DNA of 64,000 nt from Siphonodentalium dalli (GCA_032622095.1 CP136064.1:254884484-254948483), one strand, 5' to 3'. Counted from the first letter of the stretch, positions 33,080 to 45,179 are shown. Made by a program: numbers and translations. Notes: generated from the letters alone by a model not told the origin.

Positions 33080-33141
33080 GTCTTCCCTAACTCCAAATAA
33101 ACAACAATAACACTCTTCTGCCACGAAGCGATGTGCGCATT
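33080..33141 (-). repeat. B2 split direct repeat (element 3' end)
   Basis: 62 bases beginning GTCTTCCCTAACTCC on the plus strand, matching B1 at 33780-33841. It is the 3' terminus of the element on its coding strand. Confidence 0.85.
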
Positions 33142-33582
33142 TATTGAGGACGCCATATATATAATTACATCCAGGGTGTGCACAATCACGGCAATTCATA
33201 TTTCACTCACATTGTAATGTGAAGCAATGTGAAAACAATATCAAATTATAACTATATATTCACGCATTCAAAAAATATTCACACGAAACACTATATTATT
33301 TCTCCCTGCTCTATTTACCTAGTCTAATGTTCCGTAGCCGTTCGGGAAAAACGATGGATAAAACCGTTTTTGGGAAAAAACCTATGGAAACCTGTCTCCG
33401 GGAAACTGTACAAGTGCCATGTACTGCTACTGCTACGCAACAAAATTGGTGTCCGGACTTCACACAAATATAACAACTCGATAAAAGTACTTTTGTAAAC
33501 ATAAAAAATATGCACACTGTATATAAAGTGCAAAATTATCTTCTATATATCTCTTTGTGAAACCGAATTACATTCGTTTAGT
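33142..33582. other. Spacer between A2 and B2
   Basis: 441 bases with no copy elsewhere in the element and no recognised ORF. In textbook Ngaro elements A2 and B2 lie close together, so this may be a secondary insertion or a feature of this lineage. The overlapping 68-69 residue ORFs at 33311-33533 are not recognised. Confidence 0.5.
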
Positions 33583-33779
33583 TTGTAAAATTGTGTGCTG
33601 TCGTCACGCGCTTCGCTTGAAAACTGACTCTACACAGAATATTCTCGATCGTTCACTAAAACATCACGTGACCAATATATGGGACTGCCCATTGGTCAAT
33701 ACTCCTGAGTTGTTTATTTCGTGCAACGGTACAAGACATAATTTTCCCGCTATTCTTGGCGAAACGCGGGAAAATATAA
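33583..33779 (-). repeat. A2 split direct repeat
   Basis: 197 bases, nearly identical to A1 at 37984-38180. B1 follows without a gap, producing the 'aatataa|gtcttcc' joint. Confidence 0.9.
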
Positions 33780-33841
33780 GTCTTCCCTAACCCCAAATAA
33801 ACAACAATAACACCCTTCTGCCACGAAGCGATGTGCGCATT
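33780..33841 (-). repeat. B1 split direct repeat
   Basis: 62 bases starting GTCTTCCCTAACCCC on the plus strand, matching B2. On the coding strand it follows the recombinase gene. Confidence 0.85.
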
Positions 33842-33952
33842 GAAAAAGAACAAAGAGCGGCATGTATACATTTACATATGTAACGAACGTGTTAGACATG
33901 ACTTTAAATATATACATTGTAATGAGCATGGACAACAATAGTAATTACACAT

Positions 33953-34980
33953 TCAACGATTCCGCGCTCTCATCACACTGAGACGATTTTCCAGAGTATC
34001 TTTAACATAGCCAGCCTTACATGCATCAGACCTCCAACGCCCATGGCGTTTTAAACATCTTTCTGTGACGTTTTTGCTTACGGCTTCCGAAGCCCCTCCT
34101 GATCGTAAAGAATGCAGACCGATATTGAGATTTCCAGTAACCATCTTAAGTCTTTGTAAAATGCATTCCCGTGTCCTAGTGTAACTCAATATTTTGTTTT
34201 TAGAAATGAGTGAACATTTGCTTCCTGACCTATTTATAGGTCGGAACACAAACATATTTGATGAAAAATCCAAACCGGCTATATTTGAATATTTTAAAAA
34301 CATTTTATGGGGACAAGCACAACTATCCCCCTTTGAAATCAACACCTCTTTTCCATATCGATATTGGTCTGTCTTACTTTTCTTAACTGTAACTGCTAAA
34401 TATTCATCATAAATTTTTTTGTCACTACACATTAAATTACTTAGCTCATCGTATCTCAAAAACCTGCAAAACTGATCAAAATCATACATAAATCGCGAAT
34501 TACTGCCAACTCATTATTGTCAGTATACTGAGAACAAAGTTCCTTTAGCATGTCCGCTGAAACTGGCTGTTTCTTATTAACCACTTTAGAAGAGTTGCGC
34601 TTTGCTGATTACAACATCATTTTCACCAAGCCGTTGTCGGTGGGGTCTGTTAAACCGTTTATGGTGTGCGCCCACTTAATCGCATAAAACAAAGCATTCA
34701 CAGAACTCGACGAAGAGCCGGAGTCCATAGTGTCCGATATGAACATGGCGACATGAATTGGTTCTGCTGGCAAACAGCCAAAGTTTTTGGACGCACAGTA
34801 TCTTTTCCATTTCATGAAAGAACTAAAGTATGTTTTATTGGTACCGTCACTTCTGATCCCGATTGGATGATGCATTAGACGTTTCTCATATTTCCCGCCG
34901 TCATCGCACACCCCAGCAGCCGCCAACTTCTCTCGAATCGTAGGCCCCATGTTCAGCTCTGAAAATGAATCAATACACAC
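33953..34980 (-). pseudogene. Tyrosine recombinase of the Ngaro element (broken)
   Basis: Cuts and rejoins DNA to insert the element's circular DNA copy. N-terminal part (34980-34609): MGPTIREKLAAAGV, then SFMKWKRYCASKNFG, a core-binding domain. A TAA stop at about 34606 and a one-base frameshift near 34462 break the middle. The catalytic part (34489-33953, 178 residues) keeps all five key residues: Arg12 in LRYDEL, Lys39 in KKSKTDQ, His126 and Arg129 in GLHSLRSGG, His149 in KRHGRW and Tyr161 in CKAGYVKDT. The family is the DIRS/Ngaro YR, not phage integrase. Start could be the Met at 34980 or the downstream Met of MGPTIREK. Confidence 0.9.
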
Positions 34981-35016
34981 GAATTAAGCGAACACAGTAA
35001 ATATGTCACAGTATGA

Positions 35017-37302
35017 TTAATCAAATCTTATTTTCAGTGCAATTAACTGAAAACTTGTAGATTTCTTCTGAAAAATACCGTTATTTCCTCTGCCCGTTTC
35101 AATCTTACACACCGGTAAAAACATGAACAGTTTGATAGCTTCATCGAAATGATTAGCCTTCGCATCGTAAATGATTGGCCAATAAGGAGCCGATACCCAC
35201 TCAGGGATTATCAATGTACCATTCGCTCGTTCAGCGTACATTTTCTTAAATATTTAATCACCGATCTTGGTGGAGGAACAAGCCAATTATTTTCGCCTTA
35301 CCAATTTTTCTGGAAAGCATCGACACCCTCGGTTCCCGGACACCACCATCGGCTATTAAACCGATTACATTTCGCATTGTAAACAGATGCAAATCGATCT
35401 ACCGTGTGACGACCCCATAGGTCGTCCAACAAATTGAACATTGGAGGAGAAATTCGCCAATCATCAGACTCTCCAACTCTACTTTGCAAGTCTGCTTTAC
35501 AATTGTCCGATCTCGGTATCCAAATTGGACGGAAAATGACATTATTCTTAGATCATGTGTCTTGAATTTCAGATGCTATACCGTGCAACTCTTTCTTTCT
35601 ACTTCCAATTTTAAGAATTTTGACCACATTTTGATTGTCCGTAAAAATCTTTACATTTGAATTTTGTAATATTGGTACAGAACTCTTTAATACTCTATGA
35701 AGAGCCTCAATTTCACGCCACGTTGAACTCTTGTCGGCTTCGGATTCATTCCAACAGCCTGTAACATTTAAAACATCAGCGGGATTTATATCTAGCTCAA
35801 AATTCGTTCTTTCGTTACATATGCAAGCCATGTTTTCATCGCGACTGCGTTTAGTTGTAGTCAAATTACCAGAAGACGAATATACTTGCGTCTCGGTATC
35901 CACTGCCGTCTCTGTCATATGACATTGCGCAAAATTAGTCAAATGACTATTTGTTGTCATACTGATCAACTGACCGACAACTCCACCAATTGTCAACTGA
36001 CGTTCTGTTAAAACATCGGTCAACTGACCTTTAAAATCATGATTATCGACAAAACCACCGTAACCCAACCCTGAAGCATCAAAATATAATGAACAATCAA
36101 ATACTACTGTGTCTTTTAAATCCATAGGCGACGTGTTTAAACTGAAAACATTATCTCTCCAATATGTTAGCTCATCTCTCGCCTCCACAGACACAAATAT
36201 CAAAGAATTCCAGCCCATCATGGAAACAATGCATCTATATAACTCCCTTGTATTTCTTTGGACTAAATCCCCAAATACTAATTTTAATGAACTTATCTGT
36301 CCTACTATACCAGCTAGAAACCTGACCGGTAAAATTGAAAAATAACTTTTCAACAACTGAGCCAAAGCTGAATTAATACACATAACCAGTTTATTAATTC
36401 TTTCTTCCGAAACCTTCACACAACACCAGTCCTAGTATCCCAGATAAAACTAATCCAAGGAACTGATTGTTTAGCCACCCAACAAGACTTCTCCTCTGCT
36501 ATCAAAAAACCGCATTCCAAAAGATCCGATCTAACGTTTAAAGCCAATGCATTGGACTCGATTTCGCCAATGTCTGCCCCAATTCCGTCGTCTAAAAACA
36601 TTATGCGATATCCAGAGGCTCTCCAGTATTTAACAACTTCCCTCATTAGTTTTGAGAAAATAAAACTGGCCGACCCAATTCCAAATGGTAAAACAGCAAA
36701 TATGTAGAAAATAACACCACTGTCTACGTAAGACGAAGAGAAACCTAAATAGTCTTTATAATCTGGATGAATAACCAAATGGTGATAAGCATATTTCAAT
36801 TCAAACGTAAAACACCAATCACCAGTGGAAAACATGTCCAAAGCAACTTTGCCATCTTCGTATTTACAAGCAAAATCTGCAAGAAAAGGATTAATGTGTC
36901 GGCAAACCAAAACCAATCGCATCTTGCCCCTTTTCCAAAAGCTACCGTCAATGGGTTAACAACCTTTGACTGATGTTGTATTAATTCAATACATCCCATT
37001 TAAAGTAATTTTTCTATTTCACCCTCTACAAAAACCGCATTTTCCCTTGCCGATCGATTATTTAGTAGAAAAATTGCATCTGGTGAATCAATGAATGGAA
37101 TTCGGTATCCTTCTTGAAGTATACTCAATATATACGGACTTGCTCCGATATGTTCCCATTTATCTAAATGAAACCTTAGTCGTCCAACTGGAGAATTAAT
37201 ATTTTGAGTTAAAGTACACCCAACCCCAAATTGTAGAGCATTACTAATTGTGGAATTCTCACATTCCTTTGGGCAAGTATTATTTATACTTAACTTATCA
37301 GC
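35017..37302 (-). pseudogene. Ngaro pol: reverse transcriptase, RNase H and C-terminal region (broken)
   Basis: Begins in the gag frame directly after the gag TAG. N-terminal RT: GRLRFHLDKWEHIGASPYIL and GYRIPFIDSPDAIFL; a TAA at about 37001 and a frameshift at about 36930 follow. Palm: FELKYAYHHLVIHPDYKDYL and FLDDGIGAD (catalytic DD). RNase H: LYFDASGLGYGGF, STWREIEALHRVL and VKIFTDNQNVVKIL, with catalytic acidic residues in place, but an unusual Thr/Ser-rich insertion of about 90 residues (36060-35730) lies between the first two blocks. Further: stop at 35553, LLDDLWGRHTVDRFAS...FNSRWWCPGTEGVDAF, a stop at 35298, a frameshift near 35240, and GTLIIPEWVSAPYWPIIYDA to the end at 35017. Confidence 0.9.
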
Positions 37303-37984
37303 CTACTGGCTCTGCCTGTTCTGTGCACAAAAGGCAACTCTGTGTCCATGTTTTCCACAGCCCCAAGACGCTCCACTGAATCCTGCTTGATTACGATAGA
37401 TTGGCTGAATAGGCTGAGTCGGTTGTGCTGATTGACGAGGTGTTGTCGAATCATTGGGGTGAGTGCGACTCTGCGTTTTCTTCTTTCGCAGCTTAATCTT
37501 TTGGCCAGCTTTAACGATCGATTTGGATAAGCGTCTTTCATCATCCGAATTGTCCGCTATAGGATTAGCGAGATACTCCCCTACGATAGCCCACCCGTGC
37601 TCCGAACTGTCGGCAATTTTGATAAGTTTTTGGCGGAATACTAAATCTGCAATACCTTCTGCTAACTTTTCTTGTGCAGGTTGAATCGAATTATTGTCCA
37701 ATAACGCATCAGCCTCCTTTATTTTGTTTGCAATGGACGTGTTGAACTTAAATTGGTCCTCACAACCTTTTCGCTTGAACACATACTGATCTGCGCACGT
37801 TTCCTGAATCTTGGCGATTTGTAAGTCATTGTTCAGCTTTTGTGTGTGATCCAAATCACCTTTAAACGTGTGAAGCTGTGCCTTCATCATAGCTTCCATG
37901 CTGGATAACATTTCCTTTTTGGCAAGTAGTCATTGAGGCTTTCAAACGACCATCGATAACAGCATTCAAATGTGCGGCGTCCAT
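37303..37984 (-). pseudogene. Ngaro gag-like protein (one frameshift)
   Basis: An ATG at 37984, at the inner edge of A1, starts MDAAHLNAVIDGRLKAS; a one-base frameshift near 37922 moves into the 202-residue frame at 37911. QYVFKRKGCEDQFKFN is characteristic of DIRS/Ngaro gag-like proteins as I know them. A basic region (KIKLRKKKTQS) and a Pro/Gln-rich stretch lead to a degenerate Cys/His knuckle, CGKHGHRVAFC, near the C-terminus (first Cys lost). The protein would package the RNA. The TAG stop at 37303-37305 is followed by pol in the same frame. Confidence 0.8.
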
Positions 37985-38180
37985 TGTAAAATTGTGTGCT
38001 GTCGTCACGCGCTTCGCTTGAAAACTGACTCTACACAGAATATTCTCGATCGTTCACTAAAACATCACGTGACCAATATATGGGACCGCCCATTGGTCAA
38101 TACTCCTGAGTTGTTTATTTCGTGCAACGGTACAAGACATAATTTTCCCGCTATATTTGGCGAAACGCGGGAAAATATAA
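37984..38180 (-). repeat. A1 split direct repeat (element 5' end)
   Basis: 197 bases, 'ttgtaaaattgtgtgctg' to 'gcgggaaaatataa' on the plus strand, differing from A2 at about three sites. On the coding strand it starts the element and ends where gag begins. Confidence 0.9.
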
Positions 38181-38370
38181 TCTGTAAACACGAGCAGGCT
38201 CTTGTTTACGTACACCATCGTACGTCTTGACGACAATATACTATTTACGCTGATTATGTTTGGCATATGAACAAAACTATATATCTTTTAATATTCCTTC
38301 TGTTGGTAGCGATTTGAACAATTATGAATATTTCTGCAACGAACACCGCCCGTGCCTTTAAATGTCAGGG
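38181..38370 (+). repeat. Dispersed repeat R2, right half
   Basis: 'Tctgtaaacacgagcaggct', 'cttgtttacg', 'gcatatgaacaaaact' and 'gcccgtgcctttaaa' match 50285-50470. Together with 32735-33079 it makes a whole R2 interrupted by the Ngaro element. 'Tgtcaaca' and 'tgtaaaca' at the two borders look like a near-duplicate of about 8 bp. Confidence 0.7.
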
Positions 38371-38539
38371 CCAGGAACATTGTATGCAATAGTTGGTCAC
38401 ATACTCTGATGTTATTTCTACAGAACATGTGACGATGCCAATACTCAGACATACAACAGTCAGACCAATGTCATTCTTGCTTCACAAGCAGCATAGCTTG
38501 ATGTAACTGATACATGTATAACTATTCTCCACGAACATG

Positions 38540-38976
38540 TAGCACATGCCATGGAAACGTCTACAGAAGACGCTCTCGTTGCTTGCTCTAAAACAATCCA
38601 ACCAAGTTGAGACAGTTGCTACATCACAATCTATTCGTGTGAACGCTGTTGCTCCACAACAAAAATCGCCCGTTGATTCGAAACAAAAAACTTCAAAGTC
38701 ATTCCAACGTTTTGATTCTAACAAAGATTCCTCCGACTTCAGAGAATGCCATGATGGCACGCGCTTGAGTTAGTGACTATATGTATCAGGCCAATACACA
38801 CACAACTATTTTCAATTATGATGTCACAAGGGATGTACATATTTGAGCTTTCAAAGTTTTACCAGATGCTTGATGGGAAACGATTGATTCTAAACGACAC
38901 CACACATTATTTGCGGGTTGAAACTGTCGGCTGGGTAAATGGTGACATTCTGACACACACCCGACCTTCAACTTGA
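38540..38976 (+). pseudogene. Possible Gypsy relic (gag tail and integrase tail)
   Basis: Two frames give HAMETSTEDALVACSK and then QVETVATSQSIRVNAVAP with KTSKSFQRF, the composition of a Gypsy gag region before the zinc knuckle. At 38870-38976, THYLRVETVGWVNGDILTHT resembles the end of Gypsy integrases (Y.V.t..G...RRNR.hLr.t). The two pieces are separated by only about 80 bp. Weak similarity; this could be chance. Confidence 0.3.
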
Positions 38977-41447
38977 CGCATTGATAAAGGTCCATGCGTG
39001 ATTCATCAAATATTATTAATACCTTGGCAATGCAAAATATGATGTTAGAAACTACTTTAGATGAGCAGCCTTGGCAATTGCATTTTATTTATTTGTCAAT
39101 ATGTATTCTTGTACTATTTTTTTCATTTTATATTATTCTTGCACGCTAGTCAGTTCTGGATTTTTTCCTTGACTCTGCGCGGAATCATTTCCTCTTTGGT
39201 GCTTTTATTTTTACATAGCTGATTGTTTTAATCTAATCATCTCTCTGGTGTATATACACAGTTGCGTCGCAGCGATATGTTTTGATACCCTATTCTCTTA
39301 TTGGTAATATGGCATAACGGCTATCAATCAATCGCCATGTACTGTGTGCAGTAGAGTATAATCTAAATGATATTTATAGCTGTAAAAGCATACCTGGCTG
39401 CCAAGTAAGAAACAAAGTAACAACAATCTCTGGAGTATTGAGTACTCTTACCTGTATATAAATAACTAGTAATAATAAGAAACACATTTAAACACTCGTG
39501 CACAACATTTGATTCCCACACATCAGTCACACCTCGACCTAAACACAATATAGAGGTTAAGAAAACATTCAGTGCTATATAACATAACAGTATCCCTCCC
39601 TTAGCTACAAGTCGTCGAATTGATACATGCTAATCAACGAATGTCTTGAAAGTTGAATAACTTGTGCCCCTTATCAAGATTATTTCATGAAATGATTGAA
39701 TGGTACATGAATGTTTCTCAATTTGGGGTTTTTGCTCAAGGTCCAAAGTTATTAAAAATACTAAATCTTGTATCATTTGAATGTATCTGGTTAACTAATT
39801 AGAAGTATTGTAACAAATAACATGGATTAGCACTTGTCCTAGCTTTATGAAGAAGCAGAATTATATCTTCAAACCTTCAAATCAATTAGAAAACAAGAAC
39901 GTATCTGCGTCTGAAACAACATTTTGTCAAATCAATGTATGTACGGACAACTGTTCAAAGCGGCTGAATATTACGGACCATATCGGAAAGGTAATAACCC
40001 AATAATGCCAATTTTCGACAAAATAACGGAGATATTTATAAGAAATTACAACACAACAAATTATGTACTTATTCACATATTTGGTGGGCGGGCTTGGGGA
40101 GGTTTGGGAATATTCTTTGAAATCACTTCTTCAATAAAAAAAGGCATTAAAAACGCTCTTCGCATTTTTTTTTCCAGTTCTGAACATCTCCGTTGTTTTG
40201 TTAATCTAAATTTCTTCGGAACAAAGCGCTCTTTAATGTGATGTAATACACTCCAATCCAATCCAAACACGACTTATTCTTCATAAAGCTAGGACAATCA
40301 TAAATGGAGAATAATCTTGTTCAAATTAGTATTTTTTACAAATAGTATATCAAAATTCACAGCATGCACCGTCATTCTTATATATTAATTAAATGCAGTG
40401 ACTCTCGATGGCGAAATCGTTTTCGTTAGTTTATCGCCGATAGATGCGTCCCGAATCAAGTAGTAGTTCTGACGACGTTTTCAGTGGAGTTTTACGGCCG
40501 ATTTGCTTAACATTTTCGGTAATGTTAGTAGAATGTTATATAGAATGTTATATATTCCTTCAGTTGGCATAGCGCCTGAATACTAACTTATCATCACACA
40601 CCCGAACAAGTACATAATATGTCTTTAAAAGAATCGCATTTTTTTAAAATGATTTCTATTTTGTTTAATTTCGTGGATATTTCGCCAATATAATCATCAT
40701 GTTGTGCCCGTGGTCAGTTCAGATTTATATAACGTACTTCTTGGCTCGATGGGCATACACGGTACACAATTAAGTATCTATATATGGTAAATAATATCCG
40801 CAATTAAGTATATATATCTGATCATGCAATGCGGATCTGGAGACTATATAGTATATAACATTGTATCATATTGTTTAATATGAACTTTTATGCGAATAGC
40901 TTGTTACGCAGCACGTTCCAAGTTTTGCGATGCTTTGTGCGAACTTTGTGAAAATTCAATGGGGGTAGTTTGTCAATCATTCTATATAATGCATGCATAA
41001 ACTCCTCGCCTATGATTTGGTTTCTAAAGCGCATCAATTTTTCGATTTTGAATGTAAGTGACAGGCGTGGACGAAATACATAAATATAGTTTTACATAGT
41101 TGTGTCTTATTTTGCTGATAAGTGACGAACGAAATGGGCGAAGTTACATATTGACTTATTATTATGGAAGGTCGGCCACGTTTAGCGAACGGTTGGGGAC
41201 ATGGAGTGGTTTTCGGTAGGTGTGTACTCCTACCATTTGTGTTGTGTTACTCGAACACTGCTGTGTCGAAACAATGTTGTTTTGAACGGTTATTTAGCTT
41301 TTTTTCTAATTATTACTAGTCATGTGTATACAGGTACGAGTGTATGATGATATATGGTCACTCATTACCAATAATGATAATTCTCGACTGGTATTGTGAT
41401 AGTTCTCATTGTTTTTTGTCAAAACATATATTATAATAAGCACATAA
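38977..41447. other. No gene seen (about 2.5 kb)
   Basis: AT-rich. The ORF at 39924-40241 and its antisense partner have no domain and cross poly-A/T runs. No repeat copy recognised. Confidence 0.45.
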
Positions 41448-41567
41448 ATGTTCATATATAGTAAATACGATACATATGAATGAGCTACGAACTCCTGTGA
41501 TAATAATGTTCATATATAGTAAATACGATACATATGTATGAGCCACGAACTCCTGTGATAACAATGC
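41448..41567. repeat. 60-bp tandem duplication
   Basis: Two units, 'gttcatatatagtaaatacg' through 'cgaactcctgtgata', start at about 41448 and 41508 and differ at four or five sites. Confidence 0.85.
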
Positions 41568-41849
41568 CATTGTAGATTGTGTATCATACTTACACTCACG
41601 GTTGTACATAAGCTCTACAACGTGAATGTTTTCGACTACAAAAAGCGTAGTATTCAATAACAAACCAATTGAACCCGGTTTAAAGAAACATCTCGGTTTA
41701 AACAGACGTTGTGTAGATGTCGAGTTTCTTTCGTTGGTATTGTCAGACACTGGGCGTGGCTAATGTTTGTCATTGACTTAACAAAACAAGTACAACGCCA
41801 AGAGTGGCATATGCCCCAGATCCTCAGTTTAGAGAGTGGGCAATACTAA

Positions 41850-42440
41850 ATATTTGTATGTGTGGACAAAAATATATTTTATACTGGGTAATCTTTCCGC
41901 CTCGACTAGCCAATCACCATACCAAAGCACATTAGCACAACCAAATCCGACGATCCATGCCAGAGTTAAAGTTGAAATCTTCGTACATAGGCAAACTTCC
42001 CAAATTTTCAAGTTAATCAAGGGCTGTAACTCTGGTAAATTAAATAGACAAAACACGTAGTATGTGGGTATCTTTTTCACCCAAGCTGAACAATCACCAT
42101 ACCAAAGTATAGCCAAATCCAATGAACCGTGCCCGATTTACAAGCTGCAAGTATGTACAGACACGAAATGTAAAAAAAATTGAAATAAAAAGGAGCCGTA
42201 ACTCTAGTAAAACTGAATGGACGAATCACATAGTGTATTCCCCCAAGTTGTGCTATCATCATGCCAAATGAAAACGAAATCTGACAATTAGCACACGATT
42301 TACAAGGTTCGTTGCGTAGACATTTACAAATTTCCAATTCAAACGAGGTTGAACTTAATGGACAAAACGTAGTATGTAGATATATCATTTCATCCACATG
42401 TTCTATCACAGTGCGAGAACAACTGAAATCCGATAACTAT
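41850..42440. repeat. Tandem array of about 165-185 bp units
   Basis: Four worn units share 'caatcaccataccaaag', 'agccaaatcc', 'gtaactct-gtaaa', 'aatggac-aa' and 'acgtagtatgt'. Approximate unit starts are 41910, 42090, 42255 and 42400. The 97- and 110-residue minus-strand ORFs just follow the units. Confidence 0.65.
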
Positions 42441-42779
42441 CACACGAGTTACAAGCTCAAATCTTCGGGTCGAAACATTTTCTTGTTGGTTTAAACCACG
42501 TTGATTCCGCAAAGTTTCGACTCTATTACATAGAACTGGCATTTAGTTCTATGAAAGGTAAGTCTTCGTCAGAGGCGCGCCCTTATTTAATGAATATCTA
42601 CACTGTACGTGTATGTACTCATTTGTCCTCTTTTTTATTAGAAGAGGAGTTTTATAATCAGTATGCTTTTTATTGATGCCATCGATTTTATTTTCATTAT
42701 TGTGCATCAAAAGCTTGTTACTATATTCAATGAACTGTCCACTATATTATAAGTATCTCGGTTAATGACCGTAAATTAA

Positions 42780-44470
42780 GATTTGCATCAGAAGCTTCTC
42801 AGTGCTTGAATCAGCGAACTGTGCTTTTTTGTCGCATCATATACAGACTGTTTGCTGTAGGTATGTGGTCGGATTTTTTCTCAGACTTCCATGATTTTTC
42901 CTTACTAGGAATTGCTTGATTAGCTCTCGTCCGTGTGTACGCTTTATAGATGCTGGCGATTTATTATCGACTTGCATCAATAGCTTTTCAGTGCTTGAGC
43001 CTTGTTTCGACTGTGCCTAAAAGTAGTGTTTCGCATCATATCCCCGCTGTGTGCTGTTCGTATGTGCTTTTGATGTTACTGCCAGTGTGTAAGAGCTATA
43101 TGACCGGAACCCCTCTGAGTGGCTGGTGTTTATTGGTATGTTACCTAATTTAACTGGCTGTGTTCCTGCCTATCATTTTTTTTAAAGATTGACACATTGA
43201 GAGCTTGGCTAATTATCAGACAGTGTGGAATTTGTTAGCTCTTGATGGTCAAGGTGTTTTAAGCACACTTATGAAGTTCCCTTGATGTACAATGTACAAG
43301 GTCGTTAAAATGAAATACATCAACATGCCATGTTACACCAATTAGTTGCATGGTTTTGTGTGATAAATTTTGATTATTTGTTTTCTCTGGCCTTTTGCCA
43401 TTACCATATATTTGACCTTTATCTGTTGCTGTCTTCCAATTGAACATATCAATGGAATCATGCATATAACTGGAATTTTAGCATCTTGTGTTTGTTAGAT
43501 TGTTTGAGTTGACTCAATGGATATTTTGAAGGACATTTGATGGTGTCCTCATTCATTATTGCAGGCTACTTTGATGGTTCAGCCTTAGCATGCTATTTTG
43601 ATAAAATGTCCAAATAAACCTCCGAATTTTCCTGAGTATGCTCAAAGTGTAAATAACGCAGTCGCATTCTGTCATTGTAGTATATTCAGTTATTAGTGAG
43701 GACTGTACACATGGCATTTTAGATAGTATGTCCATATCAGTTATCGGTATTATATATCTTATTTTGTAACCATGTAGGTAATTCGATAGTATATGCATGC
43801 CATCCCTTGATGTGGTCATGTGCATGGTTGACTGGCGTTCTATGGTTGAAGCCAGTAAAGTGATTGTGATTTTATACTCGATCCCTCAGTTTTCTGCAGA
43901 GGTTTTGTCGGCGTAAGTACAGTATGATTACACATCGCCTGGAGTATTATGCATATCAACTTGCTATCTGTCAGTTTTATAGCTACTTTGTGCCCGCATA
44001 TATCTGAATTTTAGTTTTAACTCCAATGTGTGTTATTATCGGGAATATATGCATTGCACGTGTAGTCACTGGATGTATACTGATATGAAATACTAGCTAT
44101 GCCACGGCACTGTAAAAGGACATATTAGGATGCCGCCATGCATGTTCCTGGATGTTTAATATTAAAGCCATTTACAACATTTTGATTTTTTAAATCATCT
44201 GTCAGCTTTAAAATTAAAGGTATGTGGTCGGATTTTTCCCCACCGAATTCCAGGATTTGTCGTTACAAGGAATTGCTTGATTAGCCCTCGTCAGTGTGTG
44301 CGCTTTATAGATGCTGGCGACTTGTATCTATTTGCATCAGTTGCTTTTCACTGCATGCTTGAGCCTTGATTCGACTGTTCCTGAAAGTAATGTTCCGCAA
44401 TGTTTACTATTGAAGCCATTTGCGATATTTTGATTTTTCAAATCATCTGTCAGCTTTAAAATTAGGGAGT
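42780..44470. repeat. Large direct repeats of about 190 bp
   Basis: 42855-43050 and 44218-44400 share 'aggtatgtggtcggatttt', 'ggaattgcttgattag', 'gctttatagatgctggcga' and 'ttgagccttg-ttcgactgt'. Around 44154-44220 and 44403-44465, 'gccattt-c-a-attttgat' and 'aatcatctgtcagctttaaa' are also duplicated. A weaker third version of the first unit lies at 42790. No credible coding frame. Confidence 0.7.
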
Positions 44471-45179
44471 TGCTTATTTCTCGTTAGCTTTATTTGTTTT
44501 GAATTCTTTGTTGATTTTGGAACGAGTCACATTTGTTTGAACCTAGTGTTCTATAGCCTCGAGTGATAGTGTATATATAAGCCCAGATTTGTGGCATAAT
44601 TGTGAGCATTACACTGGTGTTCTGTTATGAATTAATGCATGTTCATTACGATATGAACAGTTCTATCTCTGGAGTTTTGTTGTTTATGTGCGTGGCATTA
44701 TTATTGTAGAATAACCATCTGCGAGTATGCTCAGGTCATGCTTGATTCTATTATATCATGTGCATGTGGCAAATACATATCATGTATGTAGACGCATGAT
44801 GTCCATGCATGGATGTGGCTATTAGTATTCCATGAAATGTTTGCAGCACATTTCGGGCTGACATCATGTAATAGTTTGGATGTTTAATGATAAAGTAGTT
44901 CCCGACATTTTAAATTTTCTGTCGGCGTTACCATTTAGGAGATCACACTGGCTTTTTTCGACTGGATTTTCGATAGTTGGTATGCTATATTGGTCTATTG
45001 GTATTATTTTCCACATTTGGAGACCATTATAAAGTGTGATAATTCGTGTGTCTGGTTTTGAGGATTCAGACTGTAGCTTTTGAAATTGAACCATGGCATT
45101 AAAGTGCTCAGACACTTGCTTGACATTTTGGAATGTCAATATGCATGTCTGGATTTTGAAGTTAATTAGCCATTCCATG
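44471..45179. other. No gene seen; left edge of repeat block
   Basis: TG-rich plus strand. A minus-strand frame of 147 residues (45307-44864) runs into the neighbouring array and matches no family. Confidence 0.35.

Larger units (their letters stand above)
33080..38180 (-). mobile_element. Ngaro-like (DIRS order) tyrosine-recombinase retrotransposon, 5.1 kb
   Basis: Read on the minus strand, the order is A1 repeat, gag with Cys/His knuckle, reverse transcriptase with RNase H, tyrosine recombinase, B1, A2, spacer, B2. A1 and A2 (197 bp) differ at about three positions; B1 and B2 (62 bp) at two. These split direct repeats, with an internal B1-A2 joint that recreates a circle junction, and a tyrosine recombinase instead of integrase define Ngaro/PAT-type elements. 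There are no LTRs. Reading frames carry several stops and frameshifts. The ends are fixed by the repeat R2 it interrupts. DIRS and Viper elements differ by inverted termini or host range. Confidence 0.92.

Noticed and set aside
39924-40270. Overlapping ORFs on both strands
   Set aside because: Cross homopolymer A and T runs; no similarity to any family I know.
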